This document shows, in pieces, positions 32,765-48,412 of a stretch of DNA of 64,000 nt. The DNA is from Arabidopsis thaliana (taxonomy: Eukaryota; Streptophyta; Magnoliopsida; Brassicales; Brassicaceae): NCBI RefSeq assembly GCF_000001735.4, contig NC_003071.7, forward strand, positions 17,955,443 to 18,019,442. The letters run 5' to 3'. Made by a program: the position numbers and the translations under genes. The notes under the pieces are model-generated. The model was not told where the DNA came from, did no database searches, and saw only the letters and a list, made by a program, of their open reading frames with translations. Numbering within the stretch: the first letter of the stretch is position 1; the number at the start of each line of letters is the position of its first letter.

Positions 32765-34052
32765 CTACTTGAATTTTAATGATCTATAATACTGATAACC
32801 AACTAGAACTAGAGTGGCAAACACAAACCGAAAAGTGATGATCTCCTTGAATAACCCTGCCTCCGGATGCTTCGAAAACAATCCGCAACTAGATGTCCTG
32901 ATTTTGTAATCCCGATGATCATGTCCTGAGTCCAAACGAAGTGGTACCAAATCCTCGAGATAAGGAGATATAACAGAAATATCTGAGGAGAGACAGCAAA
33001 TCTCATTTGTCTCGGTATTATATTTAAACAACCGCTTGTGATTGTCACAAAAGACAAGATTCCCTAGCTTAGAAACCGTCAACACCGTGAACCAACTAGA
33101 CTCCCATGGGTGGTTAATAATGATACTGGCTAAAGTTATGGAGTAAGTCTTGCTCCATATTTCTTTGTCTACATCCATCAGGCTCAGTATCTCTAGCTCC
33201 CATTCTGGCGCACCGTTTGTTTTAGTTATGGCTAGACGGTCATCAAGGTTCACCATCTGGGCACTCATGGTGCAACACGTAGATGGAACGGAAACATTGT
33301 GGAACTCTAGTGTGTGAAGATCCAAGGCTAGGATTCCGAAACGCTAAACATTTTTTAACCAGTAGATTGACCCATTCACACACACTGACTTCCTTCCCAC
33401 GTCAATATCGTTAGGAGGTGGATTCAGTTCACTCCATTCCCCAGTTTCAACATCAAGAACCTCGCATTTTTCCACAGGACTAAAACACATCCTCACCACT
33501 TTATAGCTACCATTAAATTTGTCTCTACCAAATCCCATCTCCCAATTCCCCGGAAAGGAAGTGAGGTATAGTTCGTCTGCAATTTCACGAAAAAATCAGA
33601 CAAAAACAATCCAAATTTTAACTGACTCTTTAATAAACCATTAAACAGATATTACCTCTGAACTGAAAACGAATACGATCAGAGGGCACGTGATGATTAG
33701 GGCTACAAGGAAATCTCCGGAGTTGTCTGGTCGATGGGTTCAAAACGTTGATCCAACCTGGTGCTGGGATACACACCAAACCCTCACATGTCAGAGAGGG
33801 TCGTGTGGCGTCAATATCGCAGTGTAAATAGACCATCTGGATCTCTTCCTCACCTTCGAATCCCAACTCAGTCCGGTCTCCAACAGCCAGAATTTTCTCC
33901 TTCTTCTCAACGTTCAAACGCCTCTCCGCGAAACTCTTCGATTCCAGGATTGATCTCCATTGTTTTGAGACGGTTTTGAATCTGAGGATTGATTTTAAAG
34001 GCAATCCAAGGAAAATTTCTTCAAGTAGATCGGGAACTACGTAAATCATCAT
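32765..34052 (-). pseudogene. F-box/FBA gene copy 2, interrupted by an in-frame stop
   Basis: The same structure as copy 1: exon 34052-33656, a short intron, and exon 33576-32765, with the intron at the equivalent place and phase. The F-box (LLEEIFLGLPLKSILRFKTV) and associated domain (MGFGRDKFNGSYKVVRM, VCVNGSIYWL) are intact. At 33346-33344 a TAG stops the frame, where copy 1 reads YWLHIQTVYRILALDLH and this copy YWLKNV, stop, RFGILALDLH. The frame then continues clean for 192 codons in the same phase. As it stands the product is about 209 residues, keeping the F-box but losing half of the substrate-side domain. Likely At2g43270. The intact remainder suggests a recent nonsense change, or a sequence error. 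Confidence 0.85.
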
Positions 34053-34296
34053 CGGGATTAGGGTCTTTTTCTTCTTTTCTCTACAGAACTAAAAACTCAT
34101 CGGGATTAGGGTCTTTTTTATACACAATTTTTTTTTTTTCTAGTTTTAACGGAAACCCCCACAAATATTTCATTATTACTATTTAGCCCAGTCAATTTCC
34201 AAAAGATTAATTTAGGTCACCTCTCTCTCTCTCTTTCCCTATCTCTTGGCCTCGTGCTCGTGCAGCTGAAGATCCCTGCTCTGATTCGTCAAATCC
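34053..34296 (+). promoter_or_regulatory. Divergent promoter and FAR1-gene leader
   Basis: Short region between the minus-strand F-box copy and the plus-strand FAR1-type gene. It includes a duplicated stretch (CATCGGGATTAGGGTCTTTTT at about 34050-34071 and 34098-34119), a T run, a CT repeat at about 34220-34233 and the first, mostly non-coding exon of the FAR1-type gene. Confidence 0.45.
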
Positions 34297-35419
34297 AGTA
34301 AGCTAAATTTCCTCTTAATTTTCTGGTCTTTAATTACTTTATACTCCATATGAATAATTTCTTCAATCGAATTTTTCATCTTTGGGTCTTAATTTTTTTC
34401 TCAACTGATTCAGCTAACATTAGTGATTAGCTATTTGCTGGATTTCTTCGATTGCTTGTCGTCTCTATGTTTCAATTGTATTATGATTACGACACATTCT
34501 TGTTCTGATCATTGTCGATGAAAAGGGTAAACTTTGAACAATCTTCTATTACATAAAATTGAAACTTTTTCCAACATTTCTGAGATTTTCCAAATCAAAT
34601 TCTCGGAGTTGAATTGAACTCTCAAGTAGCTTACATAATATTCAAACTTTTGATTATCTAATCAAATCTGTAATTCTTCCTTATCTATGTGGCAGTGGAA
34701 GATGAGGATGATCCAACCACAAAGAACAGCAACAACACAGATGATTTTGCTATAGAGCCTCGTGAAGGGATTATATTTGAATCCGAGGATGCAGCTAAGA
34801 TGTTCTATGATGATTACTCTAGACGATTAGGGTTTGTAATGCGTGTAATGTCTTGCCGAAGATCCGAGAAAGACGGAAGAATTCTTGCCCGGAGATTCGG
34901 TTGTAACAAAGAAGGTCATTGTGTTAGTATTCGTGGTAAGTTTGGATCAGTTAGGAAACCTAGACCGAGTACAAGAGAAGGTTGCAAAGCTATGATTCAT
35001 GTTAAGTATGACCGGTCTGGCAAATGGGTCATTACCAAATTCGTCAAAGAACATAACCATCCACTCGTTGTTTCACCTCGCGAGGCTCGCCATACCCTGG
35101 TGAGTACTTAACTTACTTAACTTATGTCCCTGTGCAGTGTAACATTACGTATTTTGAGCAACAAATGTATGAAACCATTTTGGTAAATTATATGTTGTTA
35201 TAGGACGAGAAGGATAAGAGAATTCAAGAACTGACGATAGAGCTGCGAAACAAGAAGCGGTTATGTGCAGCGTACAAGGAACAGTTAGATGCTTTTGCAA
35301 AGATTGTTGAAGAGCATAGTAATCAGATAGCAAAGAAAGTTGAGAATGTAGTGAACAATTTGAAGGAGTTCGAACATCTAGAGCATGCGCTATTGCGAAG
35401 TAAACAAGATGCCATCTAA
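34297..35419 (+). CDS. FAR1-type DNA-binding domain protein, short form
   Basis: Coding bases 34297, 34696-35099 and 35204-35419; 206 residues. The start codon is split: the A ends exon 1 at 34297 and the TG starts exon 2 after GGCAG. The FAR1 domain (about residues 25-115) has the WRKY-GCM1-like zinc pattern, with C in MSCRRSEKDG, RRFGCNKEGH, REGCKAMIHVKYD and the closing KEHNHPL. The last exon encodes a helical, charged region likely to form a coiled coil (DEKDKRIQELTIEL and on). FAR1/FHY3 relatives descend from Mutator-like transposases and act in light signalling; this protein lacks the transposase and SWIM parts, so it is of the short FRS-related factor type that may compete with full-length members. 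Likely At2g43280. Confidence 0.9.
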
Positions 35420-35865
35420 GCCAACTATTGATGTGTGCGGCTGTATATTCTTTGAATTGGTGAAGCTTTCCCGATCGTAAATGGTTTAAGTGTAATCTAG
35501 ATGTGGTTTGAATCTTATTTTATGGAATGTAATGTGAGGAACTTTGTAACCATAGAGTAGAAGAGGACATGGATTTAACTCTTGCCTTTAGATTGATACG
35601 AATGTGGTTGGTTCTGCAATATACTATATTGATAGGAAACAGTTAACAATCTACTTAAGAACACTTAACAATCAGAATAGATGAGAAGGTGAATCTTACA
35701 TAAGCTCAGAGATACCCTAAAAAACAAAGATTACACACCTTCCTCGATTACACGATGTTTTGATTTGTCATCAGAAAATTTATTTACAGAGGAAAAACAA
35801 GAAAAACAAACCAATCAATCGAATAAACACACTTCTCTTCTGTCAAATCAAACCCTAGTTAAAGA
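35420..35865. terminator. Convergent 3' ends
   Basis: The 3' UTRs of the FAR1-type gene (plus) and CML5 (minus) meet here. No other feature seen. Confidence 0.4.
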
Positions 35866-36513
35866 TCAATTACTGCTGCTAAAGCCACCACCTTTCATCA
35901 TCTGAAGAAACTCTTTGTAATTGACTCTACCATCACCATCTGCATCAACTTGCATAATCATCTTCTTACAACCATCTAGGGTCTTCCCTTGCTTGAGTCC
36001 CAAGGAAGCCATCACAGATTTCAACTCCTCCACAGTGATAAACCCATCTCCGTCTTGGTCAAACACGTTAAACGCATCTTTCATATCCTCTTCCTCTGTT
36101 TCGCCATCGTTGTGATGCTCATCCACAATCGAGCTGTACAGCGACTCAAACTCGTCTATGTCGACGCATCCATCACCGTTAGCATCGATCTTGTGGATCA
36201 TTTGAGTCAGATCTTTGTCTGGTATGTAGATTCCAAGATTCTCAAGCGAGTCGTTGAGCTCTTCCTTTGTGATTCGACCGTCACCGTTCTTGTCGAACAT
36301 CTGGAAAACGCGTTTGAGCTCGGACGGATCTATTCTTTTCGTCGGCGCTGAAGAAGATGATGGAGAAGGTAACATCGTTGACGGAGACGGTGGTGAGTTC
36401 TTGTGGAGAGTTTTGTCGAACCAAGAAAGAGGGAAAAGAGTTCGTAGCTTCTTTGGTACTAAAGAGAGAAGAAACGAATTTAGTATATTGTAGAGAAGGA
36501 ATATTCTCACCAT
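35866..36513 (-). CDS. MSS3: Calmodulin-like protein with membrane-targeting N-terminus
   Basis: A single exon of 215 residues, ATG at 36513. Four EF-hands are visible with complete 12-residue loops: [12 protein letters not shown] (74-85), [12 protein letters not shown] (110-121), [12 protein letters not shown] (152-163) and [12 protein letters not shown] (190-201); each has Asp at position 1 and Glu at 12, so all four should bind calcium. The first 30 residues are hydrophobic and basic ([19 protein letters not shown]), a signal anchor; CML4/CML5 are known to use it to reach endomembrane vesicles. A Pro/Ser linker precedes the EF-hands. A start at Met47 would give a soluble form. Likely At2g43290, also called CML5. 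No introns, as usual for CMLs. Confidence 0.94.
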   Translation of the reverse strand: MVRIFLLYNILNSFLLSLVPKKLRTLFPLSWFDKTLHKNSPPSPSTMLPSPSSSSAPTKRIDPSELKRVFQMFDKNGDGRITKEELNDSLENLGIYIPDKDLTQMIHKIDANGDGCVDIDEFESLYSSIVDEHHNDGETEEEDMKDAFNVFDQDGDGFITVEELKSVMASLGLKQGKTLDGCKKMIMQVDADGDGRVNYKEFLQMMKGGGFSSSN

Positions 36514-37102
36514 AACTGTTGAATCACAACTCTTATTTTATGAGAAGAAAAAAACAGAGAGAAGATCTGAGAAACAGAGAGCTTGAAACAGAGCTTTGTT
36601 GATACAGAGAAACTTGGAGATTGTTTGTCTTTATAGAGGAGAGAGAGAGAATTTATTATAATTATTAAATAGTATATTTTTCCGGAAATTATTTTTTCTT
36701 TTTCACGCCTATACAACCGTTGAATCTAATTTTTAATCCTTTACTTTTTGGAGAAAGTAAATTAAAATGGAACGTTACAAAGAAGAAAACAACGATTTTA
36801 TAGAGAAACATGACTTTTCTAAAAATATTTGTAGTCTTCTTCTATTCAACAATAATCACATTTAAAAATTAGATTTTACACTGAGCAAAAATATATACAC
36901 ATATTTACATTTGAACACTATACTTATTTACATATTATGTTCTTAAATCTTATAAATGTACATCTCTAAATGAATAATCTTTATATGACGAATTAAGATC
37001 CAAAGGATCTCACCTAATACAAGTTAAACGTAGAAAAAGCCGTGATTTACAGAATCCATTTAAGTGTATGAACCATGATAAATGAAGGATAAATATGTAC
37101 AA

Positions 37103-37705
37103 CTAGATTTTAACCCGCGGTATACTGCGGGGACAACTTATTTTTTAAATTAGTATATATAAAAGTTTACAAATTAAATCTATTTATTTTTATTTTATAG
37201 TTTACAATTGTTATTAAGTGACGTCCTATCAAACCCGTCTCGCCAAATCCGTCCCGTAAAAAAAACCGCGGTACACCGCTAATTTAAATATATAATGAAA
37301 ATAAATATTTTACGGGATTGCAATTGTATTTTGGTTTGTCAAACAAATATTTGTTTTAAATAGTTGTCAAAATCTAGTTCAAATTTTGGAGAAAAAAGAT
37401 TTATTGGATAGATAAAGAATGTATTTAGGTGTGTTTTGTTCATTTTAAGGGATTGCAATTATATTTTTGTTTGTCAAACATTTTTTGTTTTAAATAGTTG
37501 CTGAATATATTTGGAATATTTTTAGTTTGTTAATTAATTTATTGATAGAAAAAAATCAATAATTAAAAGCTAATGGCAGCCATTGTAAATAAGTCTCAAC
37601 TATAAGATTTATTTCACAAAATAACTGAAAAAATGTATATATCTATTGTAAATAAGTCTCAACTATAGGATTTATTTCACAAAATAACTGCAAAAATGTA
37701 TATAT
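37103..37705 (-). mobile_element. Helitron-like remnant (3' end recognisable)
   Basis: On the minus strand the sequence ends in CTAG followed by T (37106-37103, then 37102). About seven bases before it is a hairpin CCCGCAGTATACCGCGGG (37131-37114). A CTRR terminus with a short GC-rich hairpin 6-12 bases upstream and insertion before T is the hallmark of Helitron 3' ends, and this particular hairpin is common in Arabidopsis ATREP elements. A second, weaker CCGCGGTACACCGC lies at 37266-37279. I cannot find the 5' TC end or any RepHel gene; the right boundary given is only where the internal repeats stop. Non-autonomous and probably old. Confidence 0.6.
37582..37704 (+). repeat. 63-base imperfect tandem duplication
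   Basis: The unit starts ATTGTAAATAAGTCTCAACT at 37582 and again at 37645, with the same continuation through a TTTATTTCACAAAATAACTG block and a GTATATAT end. Only a few bases differ, so the duplication is fairly young. It lies inside the presumed Helitron remnant. Confidence 0.85.
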
Positions 37706-39342
37706 AGATTTAATTTAAAATGAAAAAGAGATTGAATTAGTGTGGAAAAAAAGACAATCGTAGTCTTTAAATAACAAAAAAGTAAAGAAATTGCAGAAAA
37801 CGCGTGAAGAAGGTAGAGGTGTGTGTAGTTAAACATATACATCGCTTTTCTGATAAATTAAAAATGAAGTAATGTCAAAAACGCGTTGTTATAATTGTTG
37901 ATGTTTTGTTCCTGTCCCCATTTGTTTGGTTATCTTTAGTTCTTTACTTTGCCGGTCTTCTTCGTATTTCAAACTTCTTATAATCAATTCATTTTATCTT
38001 ATCCGTAAAAGGTAAAACACAAGTCCTAAAAAACCTATCAATTGCCTTTTGTTCAACAGATCTTCTTTTCCGATAACTCATAGTCAATGGATCAAAGTGT
38101 TACAAACACACCACGTTAAACATTTGAGCCAGAGTTCAGGGCTCCAAACAAAGCAACATACTTGTTTTTTTATCCGAGATTTTTTTTAATCTAATTGCAG
38201 TGTTTTATTTCGACTAATAGAATTGCCGTAATCTTTCTAGAATCAGTAAACAAAAAGTGTTGTTAATGATAACGTAACGGGTCTAAGAAAGAATTAAAGG
38301 AAGTTATTGGGGACCAAAAAACGCGCCAAGAATGACGCCCGTTGGATTATGACCGTTGGATCTATAAGGTTGTCGCTGTTCTATTGGTTTACTTCTTCCA
38401 AGTGGACCCGTCACTCAACAGCCAACAATTTTCATTTTTATTATTCATATTGCATGCAATACTAAATTATTAATAGGAGGAAGAAGTAACAAATGAAATT
38501 TAGTTAGAAGACAAAAATGTTCGTTGGAAAGTAAATTTAAAGAAGAACTAGTAATTGGTGTTGGAATAAATACTCTTATATATACAAATGGTTAATCAAA
38601 TCATAGTAAAAGAAAAAAATATACATCCATCAAAACAGCCGATGACCTAATATCTAACTATAGAACTCGAGCCACACTAGCGTGACCAATAGTACCTAGC
38701 ACCAACAATCGGAATGCTACATGACATGAAAGAGTATTTTTTTTTTTTTTTTACATGAAAGAGTATTATATATAAAGAAAACCACTTCTTTAACTATATC
38801 GAGGCAAAAAAATCGTTGGATCTTGCGTTTGTGTTGGTATATGATTATTCCAATTGTAAGTTATGTTGAGACTATATATGAATTTGTCTTTCAAAAAGTA
38901 GACAAAAAATAAGAATTAGTAGAGCATAAACTTAACATTCAGTTTTGCTATATACTAGATCAATAAATTACGAATACTACAATATATTTTGAGATTCTCA
39001 CGCGGAGTGTGGTGTAACGGGATCCAAGGACAGTTGACTTGTGACAAGTGTTTATGGACTTCATATGGTTGTTGTCTTCCAGCTCACCCAAGCCAGCTCC
39101 ACTCATCATTCATACTTAAATAATTGTCATTTTCTATTATTACTAACTGTATTTTCGTGTTAATTTGACATTATTTTTCTTCTCTTTTTGTTGCAAACCT
39201 TACTACAATGTTTCACATAATCTCATGTTTTTTTAAAAAGAAGACATCTTTAGTGCTGTTGTCCGTTTATATGACATACTTTTTCTTAGGGGGTTGTTCA
39301 TTTGCTTTGGTCATTCTTAGATTCAAATTGCAATGATTCTCC

Positions 39343-39450
39343 GTAAATGATAAACAAATGTTAATGTGGCCTCTCTACTCCTAGTCCCAAAAAAGAATTA
39401 TCATCCCAAGTAATTTTAGAAACCACATTAACATTTGTTTCATCATTTAC
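39343..39450. repeat. Inverted repeat able to form a 27-bp stem
   Basis: The left arm 39343-39369 (starting GTAAATGATAAACAAATG) and the right arm 39423-39450 are reverse complements with one extra base in the right arm; a 53-base loop separates them. This could be a MITE-derived fold-back or a hairpin RNA source. No flanking target duplication is obvious. Confidence 0.8.
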
Positions 39451-40130
39451 AACATGTACACTCCGAGTAGCTTTATGGACATCACGGCGACAGCTGACAC
39501 GGCCTATCGGAATGCTACAGTCTCACTGGTTATACATTCTGATGTACCATGTACCACTAATAAAAGACTTAAAACATTTAGAGCGTATAGTTATTGCTAA
39601 AGTTTGTTGGCTAAATAAATAGGCTTCCTTAATTATCCACTCAAACAAAGACATCTGAAATCTCCAAAGAGTCCTAACTGTCATACGCGGTTTTACATTA
39701 TAACGTATGACGCCTACTCGTCTACTAATGTCAACAAGAAACATTTAGGGTAAGCAAACAATTTCTAGTAATTAATCAGTTGTTGACCTATTTACACATT
39801 GGGGTTGCACAATCAGGCACATATTCCGGAAGCGAGAAGACATACGCATGCTCTTACGAATAATTGACAATACCCATTATATAGATATCTACCATGCATG
39901 ACCATGTTCTGTTTATTTTATTTGTTTGCGAAGATTAATTTATACAATTATACATGGTTTTCAAGCTCAAAGATCCATCCGTTGAAAAAAAAACACCAAC
40001 TTTTTGGTAAAACTATTTTCACGATAAACATTTTCAAGAAAGGGATTCAAATTCTTGGGCTAAATAATTGGGACAAGTAAGCATTTTCAAGAAACTACAG
40101 TTGTAATTTACAAAATTAATAAAAAAAAGG

Positions 40131-40202
40131 TGCCCACACGCAGGATAGAACTACGGACCTTCAGTTTACAAGACTGACGCTCTACCACTGAGCTATACGG
40201 GC
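40131..40202 (-). tRNA. tRNA-Thr (anticodon UGU)
   Basis: A 72-base cloverleaf on the minus strand. The acceptor stem is GCCCGTA against TGTGGGC with two G-T pairs, followed by discriminator A. The D arm is GCTC-AGTGGTA-GAGC, the anticodon arm TCAGT-CTTGTAA-ACTGA with TGT at 34-36, and the T arm CGTAG-TTCTATC-CTGCG. No intron; CCA is not encoded. Directly downstream on the minus strand is a T run (complement of 40121-40128), a Pol III terminator. The T loop has T at position 57 where a purine is nearly universal (see findings). It fits At2g43300. Confidence 0.95.
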
Positions 40203-40663
40203 TTTTGCTTTGTTTCTTCTTACTAAAATATTTGGATTAGTTCAGATCCTTATTTAATGAGAAAGTTTGTTTTTATAGTTTGTCTTTTCTTAACTATACA
40301 ACACTGTTAAATCTAATTTCAGATATTCTCGACAGAAATGAAAATCACAGGACAAGTACGAGGAACATACAGTAGTGAATCTAGAACTAGAAGTACAGAT
40401 TCTCCTTGGAAATATAACGAACCTTTCCGACCAACAACGACATCAACTTCATCAACGACATCAACTTCATCTTTTTATCGAAAAATGAAAATACAAGTGG
40501 CGGAATAGGGAAATAAAACTGTTAAAATACGACCTCGGTAAAAAGTAAAAATAAAATAAAAATTAGAACAATTTCATTAGCTCAGTTAAAGATCCAAAAA
40601 TCTCATTCACTTCCTCCTCCGTGAGCAACAAATCGATCGAGAAACCAATAAACGACCCGAACA
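40203..40663 (+). promoter_or_regulatory. tRNA upstream flank and L18-gene leader
   Basis: Between the tRNA and the next gene. A small direct repeat CATCAACTTCATC occurs near 40441 and 40458. The last 100 bases are the likely leader of the plus-strand gene. No TATA box is clearly placed for either gene. Confidence 0.4.
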
Positions 40664-41065
40664 ATGAACGGAACCCACCGTCATCATCTTCTTCAACTAG
40701 TCTTATCATGCCGTAAGATCACAGCTCAAGTGACTCAACCAGGATCCTCAACGATCATAGCAATGGCTTCATCCTCCGAGCAAGAATTCCTAGCAAAAAG
40801 CCGCGCCAATCTCTACCGATTCCCTCACTCCAACCATTTCTGGGACTCAAAGACCGCTTCACGCGTCGGCGAGAAGCTTGGGTTACGTTTAAGAGAGCTT
40901 GGTGTTGACGTAGTCTCCATTGATGCAGACGAAGAAATCTCTCGGCCTATTCACCATCGCAAAAGAGTTCTTCCGTTGTTCGATTCCGTTCGTCGTACCG
41001 GTATCAGAGTCGACGGAACTGAGCAATTGAACGATATTAGTGTCCCAATTATTCCCAAAAATTAG
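40664..41065 (+). CDS. Ribosomal protein L18p/L5e family, probable organelle form
   Basis: An intronless frame of 133 residues. The C-terminal half shows the L18 fold signature seen in plant organelle-type L18 relatives (FWDSKTASRVGEKLGLRLRE, then VVSIDADEEISRPIHHRKRV, then LFDSVRRTGIRVDG). The first 35 residues are basic and hydroxylated with few acids, so it could be a mitochondrial presequence; an internal Met (MASSSEQEF) at residue 34 offers a shorter, cytosolic start. L18 binds 5S rRNA in the large subunit. Likely At2g43310. The call on location is inference. Confidence 0.85.
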   Translation: MNGTHRHHLLQLVLSCRKITAQVTQPGSSTIIAMASSSEQEFLAKSRANLYRFPHSNHFWDSKTASRVGEKLGLRLRELGVDVVSIDADEEISRPIHHRKRVLPLFDSVRRTGIRVDGTEQLNDISVPIIPKN

Positions 41066-41431
41066 GGTTACGAATTAGGGTTTTTTTTGTTTTGTTCGTA
41101 CAGTTTCTTGTATTAGTGAGAGATTTACAGAAACTAAATTTGATTATTTTCGACAATAAAAAAGTACTAACAAAGAAAAAATTAGTACAATATAAGAGTC
41201 AAGTAAATTTACTGGCCAAATTTTTTTTTAATCTAATTTTGTATTCATACAAAAAAAAAATGAACCATCAAGATAATAATTAAAAAGAGAAATGAAGATG
41301 GAAACTTCAATTTCATCATTGCATTGCAATACTACATTACGCAAAAAAGTTTTGTATTTGACATCTTTTTTTAGCTTATGTTGTTGGCTGCAGAATGTAT
41401 TTGGTTATGAATGAGTTCTTCTTCTACACAC
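41066..41431. terminator. Convergent 3' ends, A-rich
   Basis: 3' UTRs of the L18-type gene (plus) and the methyltransferase (minus), AT-rich with A runs near 41160-41270. Nothing else seen. Confidence 0.4.
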
Positions 41432-43716
41432 CTACTTGAGGAAGAACTTCCAAATATCTCTGTCTGTAGTTTCCTTCACCAAATGAGCTCCTAAGATAGT
41501 TTCTTCATCCACCAAGTTCCTCAAATGTTTCGCTCCACTGTTGAATCCTACGTATTGCTTCTTCGCCGCCAAATACATTACACCGTATGGCGGTCTCAGG
41601 CACTGTCTCCACAACAAAGCCATCACAACCATCATTATAACCGGGAACAACCACTGAGGAACTACGGAGAGAAGGATTAAAAAAAACTAACCTTCTTTAT
41701 GAGAGAATATAGTTTCTTCAGAGAAGTAATAGAGTAAGGGATTTCGGTCATTAGTATAACATCATATCCATATTCTCCTTCTTGACCAGTCTCGTTGGCT
41801 CTTTCCCACGCTCTGCTTCCTGAGAGCTTCCTTGATCGCCTCGAGGAGAAATCTGGCTGTCCTGTAATGCTTCCGTCTTGGCTGCTACATCCATCCATGA
41901 AATCTTCCTCTGAAAAGCTCAAGTTCATTGCGGGGATAGATGGTTCAAGGACATCTGTTCTAATGATGGATAGAACGGTAGAGAGCTCTTCCCATTCTCC
42001 TGCATAGAAACGGACAGATGCAGAGATAGCTTGTCTTGATGGTGTGAGTGGGCTTTCTGGCTGACGGCTTTGCCTGTCTCGTGCTTGCTCCAGGTTTGCA
42101 AGAACGTTTGGGATGGTTGTGCATCTTATCGTTTCTGCGCTGAGGTCTTGAAAGTGGACTGAGGAAGCACCCTTTAGAAAAAGCAATCAAGATTCAACAA
42201 TAAGACTTTTTTTTCTAGAAATGTGAAAGTAACAGCAATCTTGCAGCGTTAGTTTACTTACTTTCAAACAGGCAAATATCCCAGGAACTCCAAAGTTGCA
42301 ACCTAGCTGTTCAAGTCACCATACAAAGGAAAAATAAAGAGTCAAGTCAGAACACAAGGAATTGGAGTTTGTTCTCAAAATGGAACATCCATGACATCTT
42401 TACCATACTACAAATTCATAGTTAAAACACAACAACAAGAATGAAAAATGTATCAGGCCACCTAACCATTGCCTGGAAATGGAAAATGAAAGTAAAACGT
42501 TTGAACGAATTTGTAAACAATTTTGCCAAAGCTACAGAGATATGATTTGTAGATTACTGCTGATCTACAGACATTGGAATATATCAGTGACACTCTACAT
42601 TTTTGGTGCAATTATGTTCAGTGAGATAAGAAGTTCAGAAGAGGAGGAAGTACCTCGAGGACCCTTTTGCCCCTGAAGCTAAGCTGTCCATCACGGATCT
42701 CGTTTTTAAGGACATTAACAAGAACAACAGAGCTTTCCCAACTTTTCAAAGAACCTACACAATGTTTAGTTAACTTGATACAATTAATTATGATACATAA
42801 ATAAAAGAAGATATCAGATGCTAGTGCATGTGAAGCACATACCTTCATTTTTTAAAGGAGCAGTTTCTGACCCAGAGAGCCCAATGATATCAGCAACACT
42901 TACTTTTCCCTGAAACAAGATGATGGTTACAATGCAAAGGTTAGGATTTTCTATACATCCTTACTCTTGTCCGTGGTATTATAATTTATAAAGCATGGAG
43001 GCAGCCAAAAACGATTCTTGTTTTTCACTTTTTAATGAAAATATATAAAGATCAAGCAAACTGGGCACTTCTAGACATACTAGTTCTAACATAGCGGACT
43101 TACTTACAAGGTTCATAAAGAAAAAAGTATGATCGCTTTCTGATTCACATTTTAGCCAAGAAAAGCTAATGTATCCACTCTTAAAACCAGCATTAGAATA
43201 TCATCCTACCACGTCATTGATCTTTCCAGCAATCACTTCTTCATGTTAAATCTTGAATAAAAGGTTTGACAAGCAAAGTTTCTTTGCCTAGGCTCTCAAA
43301 AAGCCAAGTGTACACATCAGTTTTTAACTTTTATGTCTACTTCCTTACAGCTTGGAGGTGATGAACTATATTCAAAAATTGCATTTGTAGTACCTTGAAA
43401 ACTTGTAAACCGAGCGCATCTAGATTCTCCCCTGAATACCTGTGATGAGCTACTGTCTACAGGAGAAAGAAACGAAAAGAGAATTAGCATAGCAGGGTAT
43501 TATAGAGTCTACTCCATTCTCAAAATGAAAGAAACTCTTCATTCCTAAAATGATGATGATGATAAAAATCGACAATGAGAAAAAAACCTTAGAAGGTATG
43601 ATCTCAACAGCTGGTGTTGGAAGCTGCAAATCCTTCTCTGATAATGCAGACACACCGCCTCGGTCTTGAGGCAGCAAACCCGGCAAGCATTGTGCAAGCA
43701 AAGATGGTGCACGCAT
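41432..43716 (-). CDS. METTL18-like SAM-dependent protein-histidine methyltransferase
   Basis: Seven exons from the right: 43716-43588, 43456-43394, 42909-42843, 42754-42654, 42306-42262, 42171-41692, 41602-41432. They join in phase to 351 residues. Motif I, spanning an intron, reads VLELGCNFGVPGIFAC (about 118-133); HFQDLSAETI is the acidic second strand and YDVILMTEIPYS the fourth strand. Its neighbours in sequence are the METTL18/HPM1 type enzymes, which methylate a histidine of ribosomal protein L3. An acidic/Ser-rich insert lies at about 205-265. The ATG at 43716 is the first in frame after a 5' UTR intron region. Likely At2g43320. Family confident, substrate inferred. Confidence 0.9.

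Positions 43717-48412
<4,696 letters not shown>

Larger units (their letters stand above)
36514..40130. other. 3.6-kb gene-free region with transposon remains
   Basis: The left part (to about 36720) is CML5 leader and promoter, with a GA run at 36640-36650. The rest is AT-rich with no supported gene. It holds a Helitron-like end at 37103-37131, two imperfect internal duplications (37313-37380 repeated at 37449-37510; 37582-37704) and a 27-base inverted repeat at 39343-39450. Each is listed separately. Confidence 0.5.

Noticed and set aside
33326-33350. A mini-intron removing the F-box copy 2 stop
   Set aside because: The only GT...AG pair spans 22 bases, below the minimum for plant introns.
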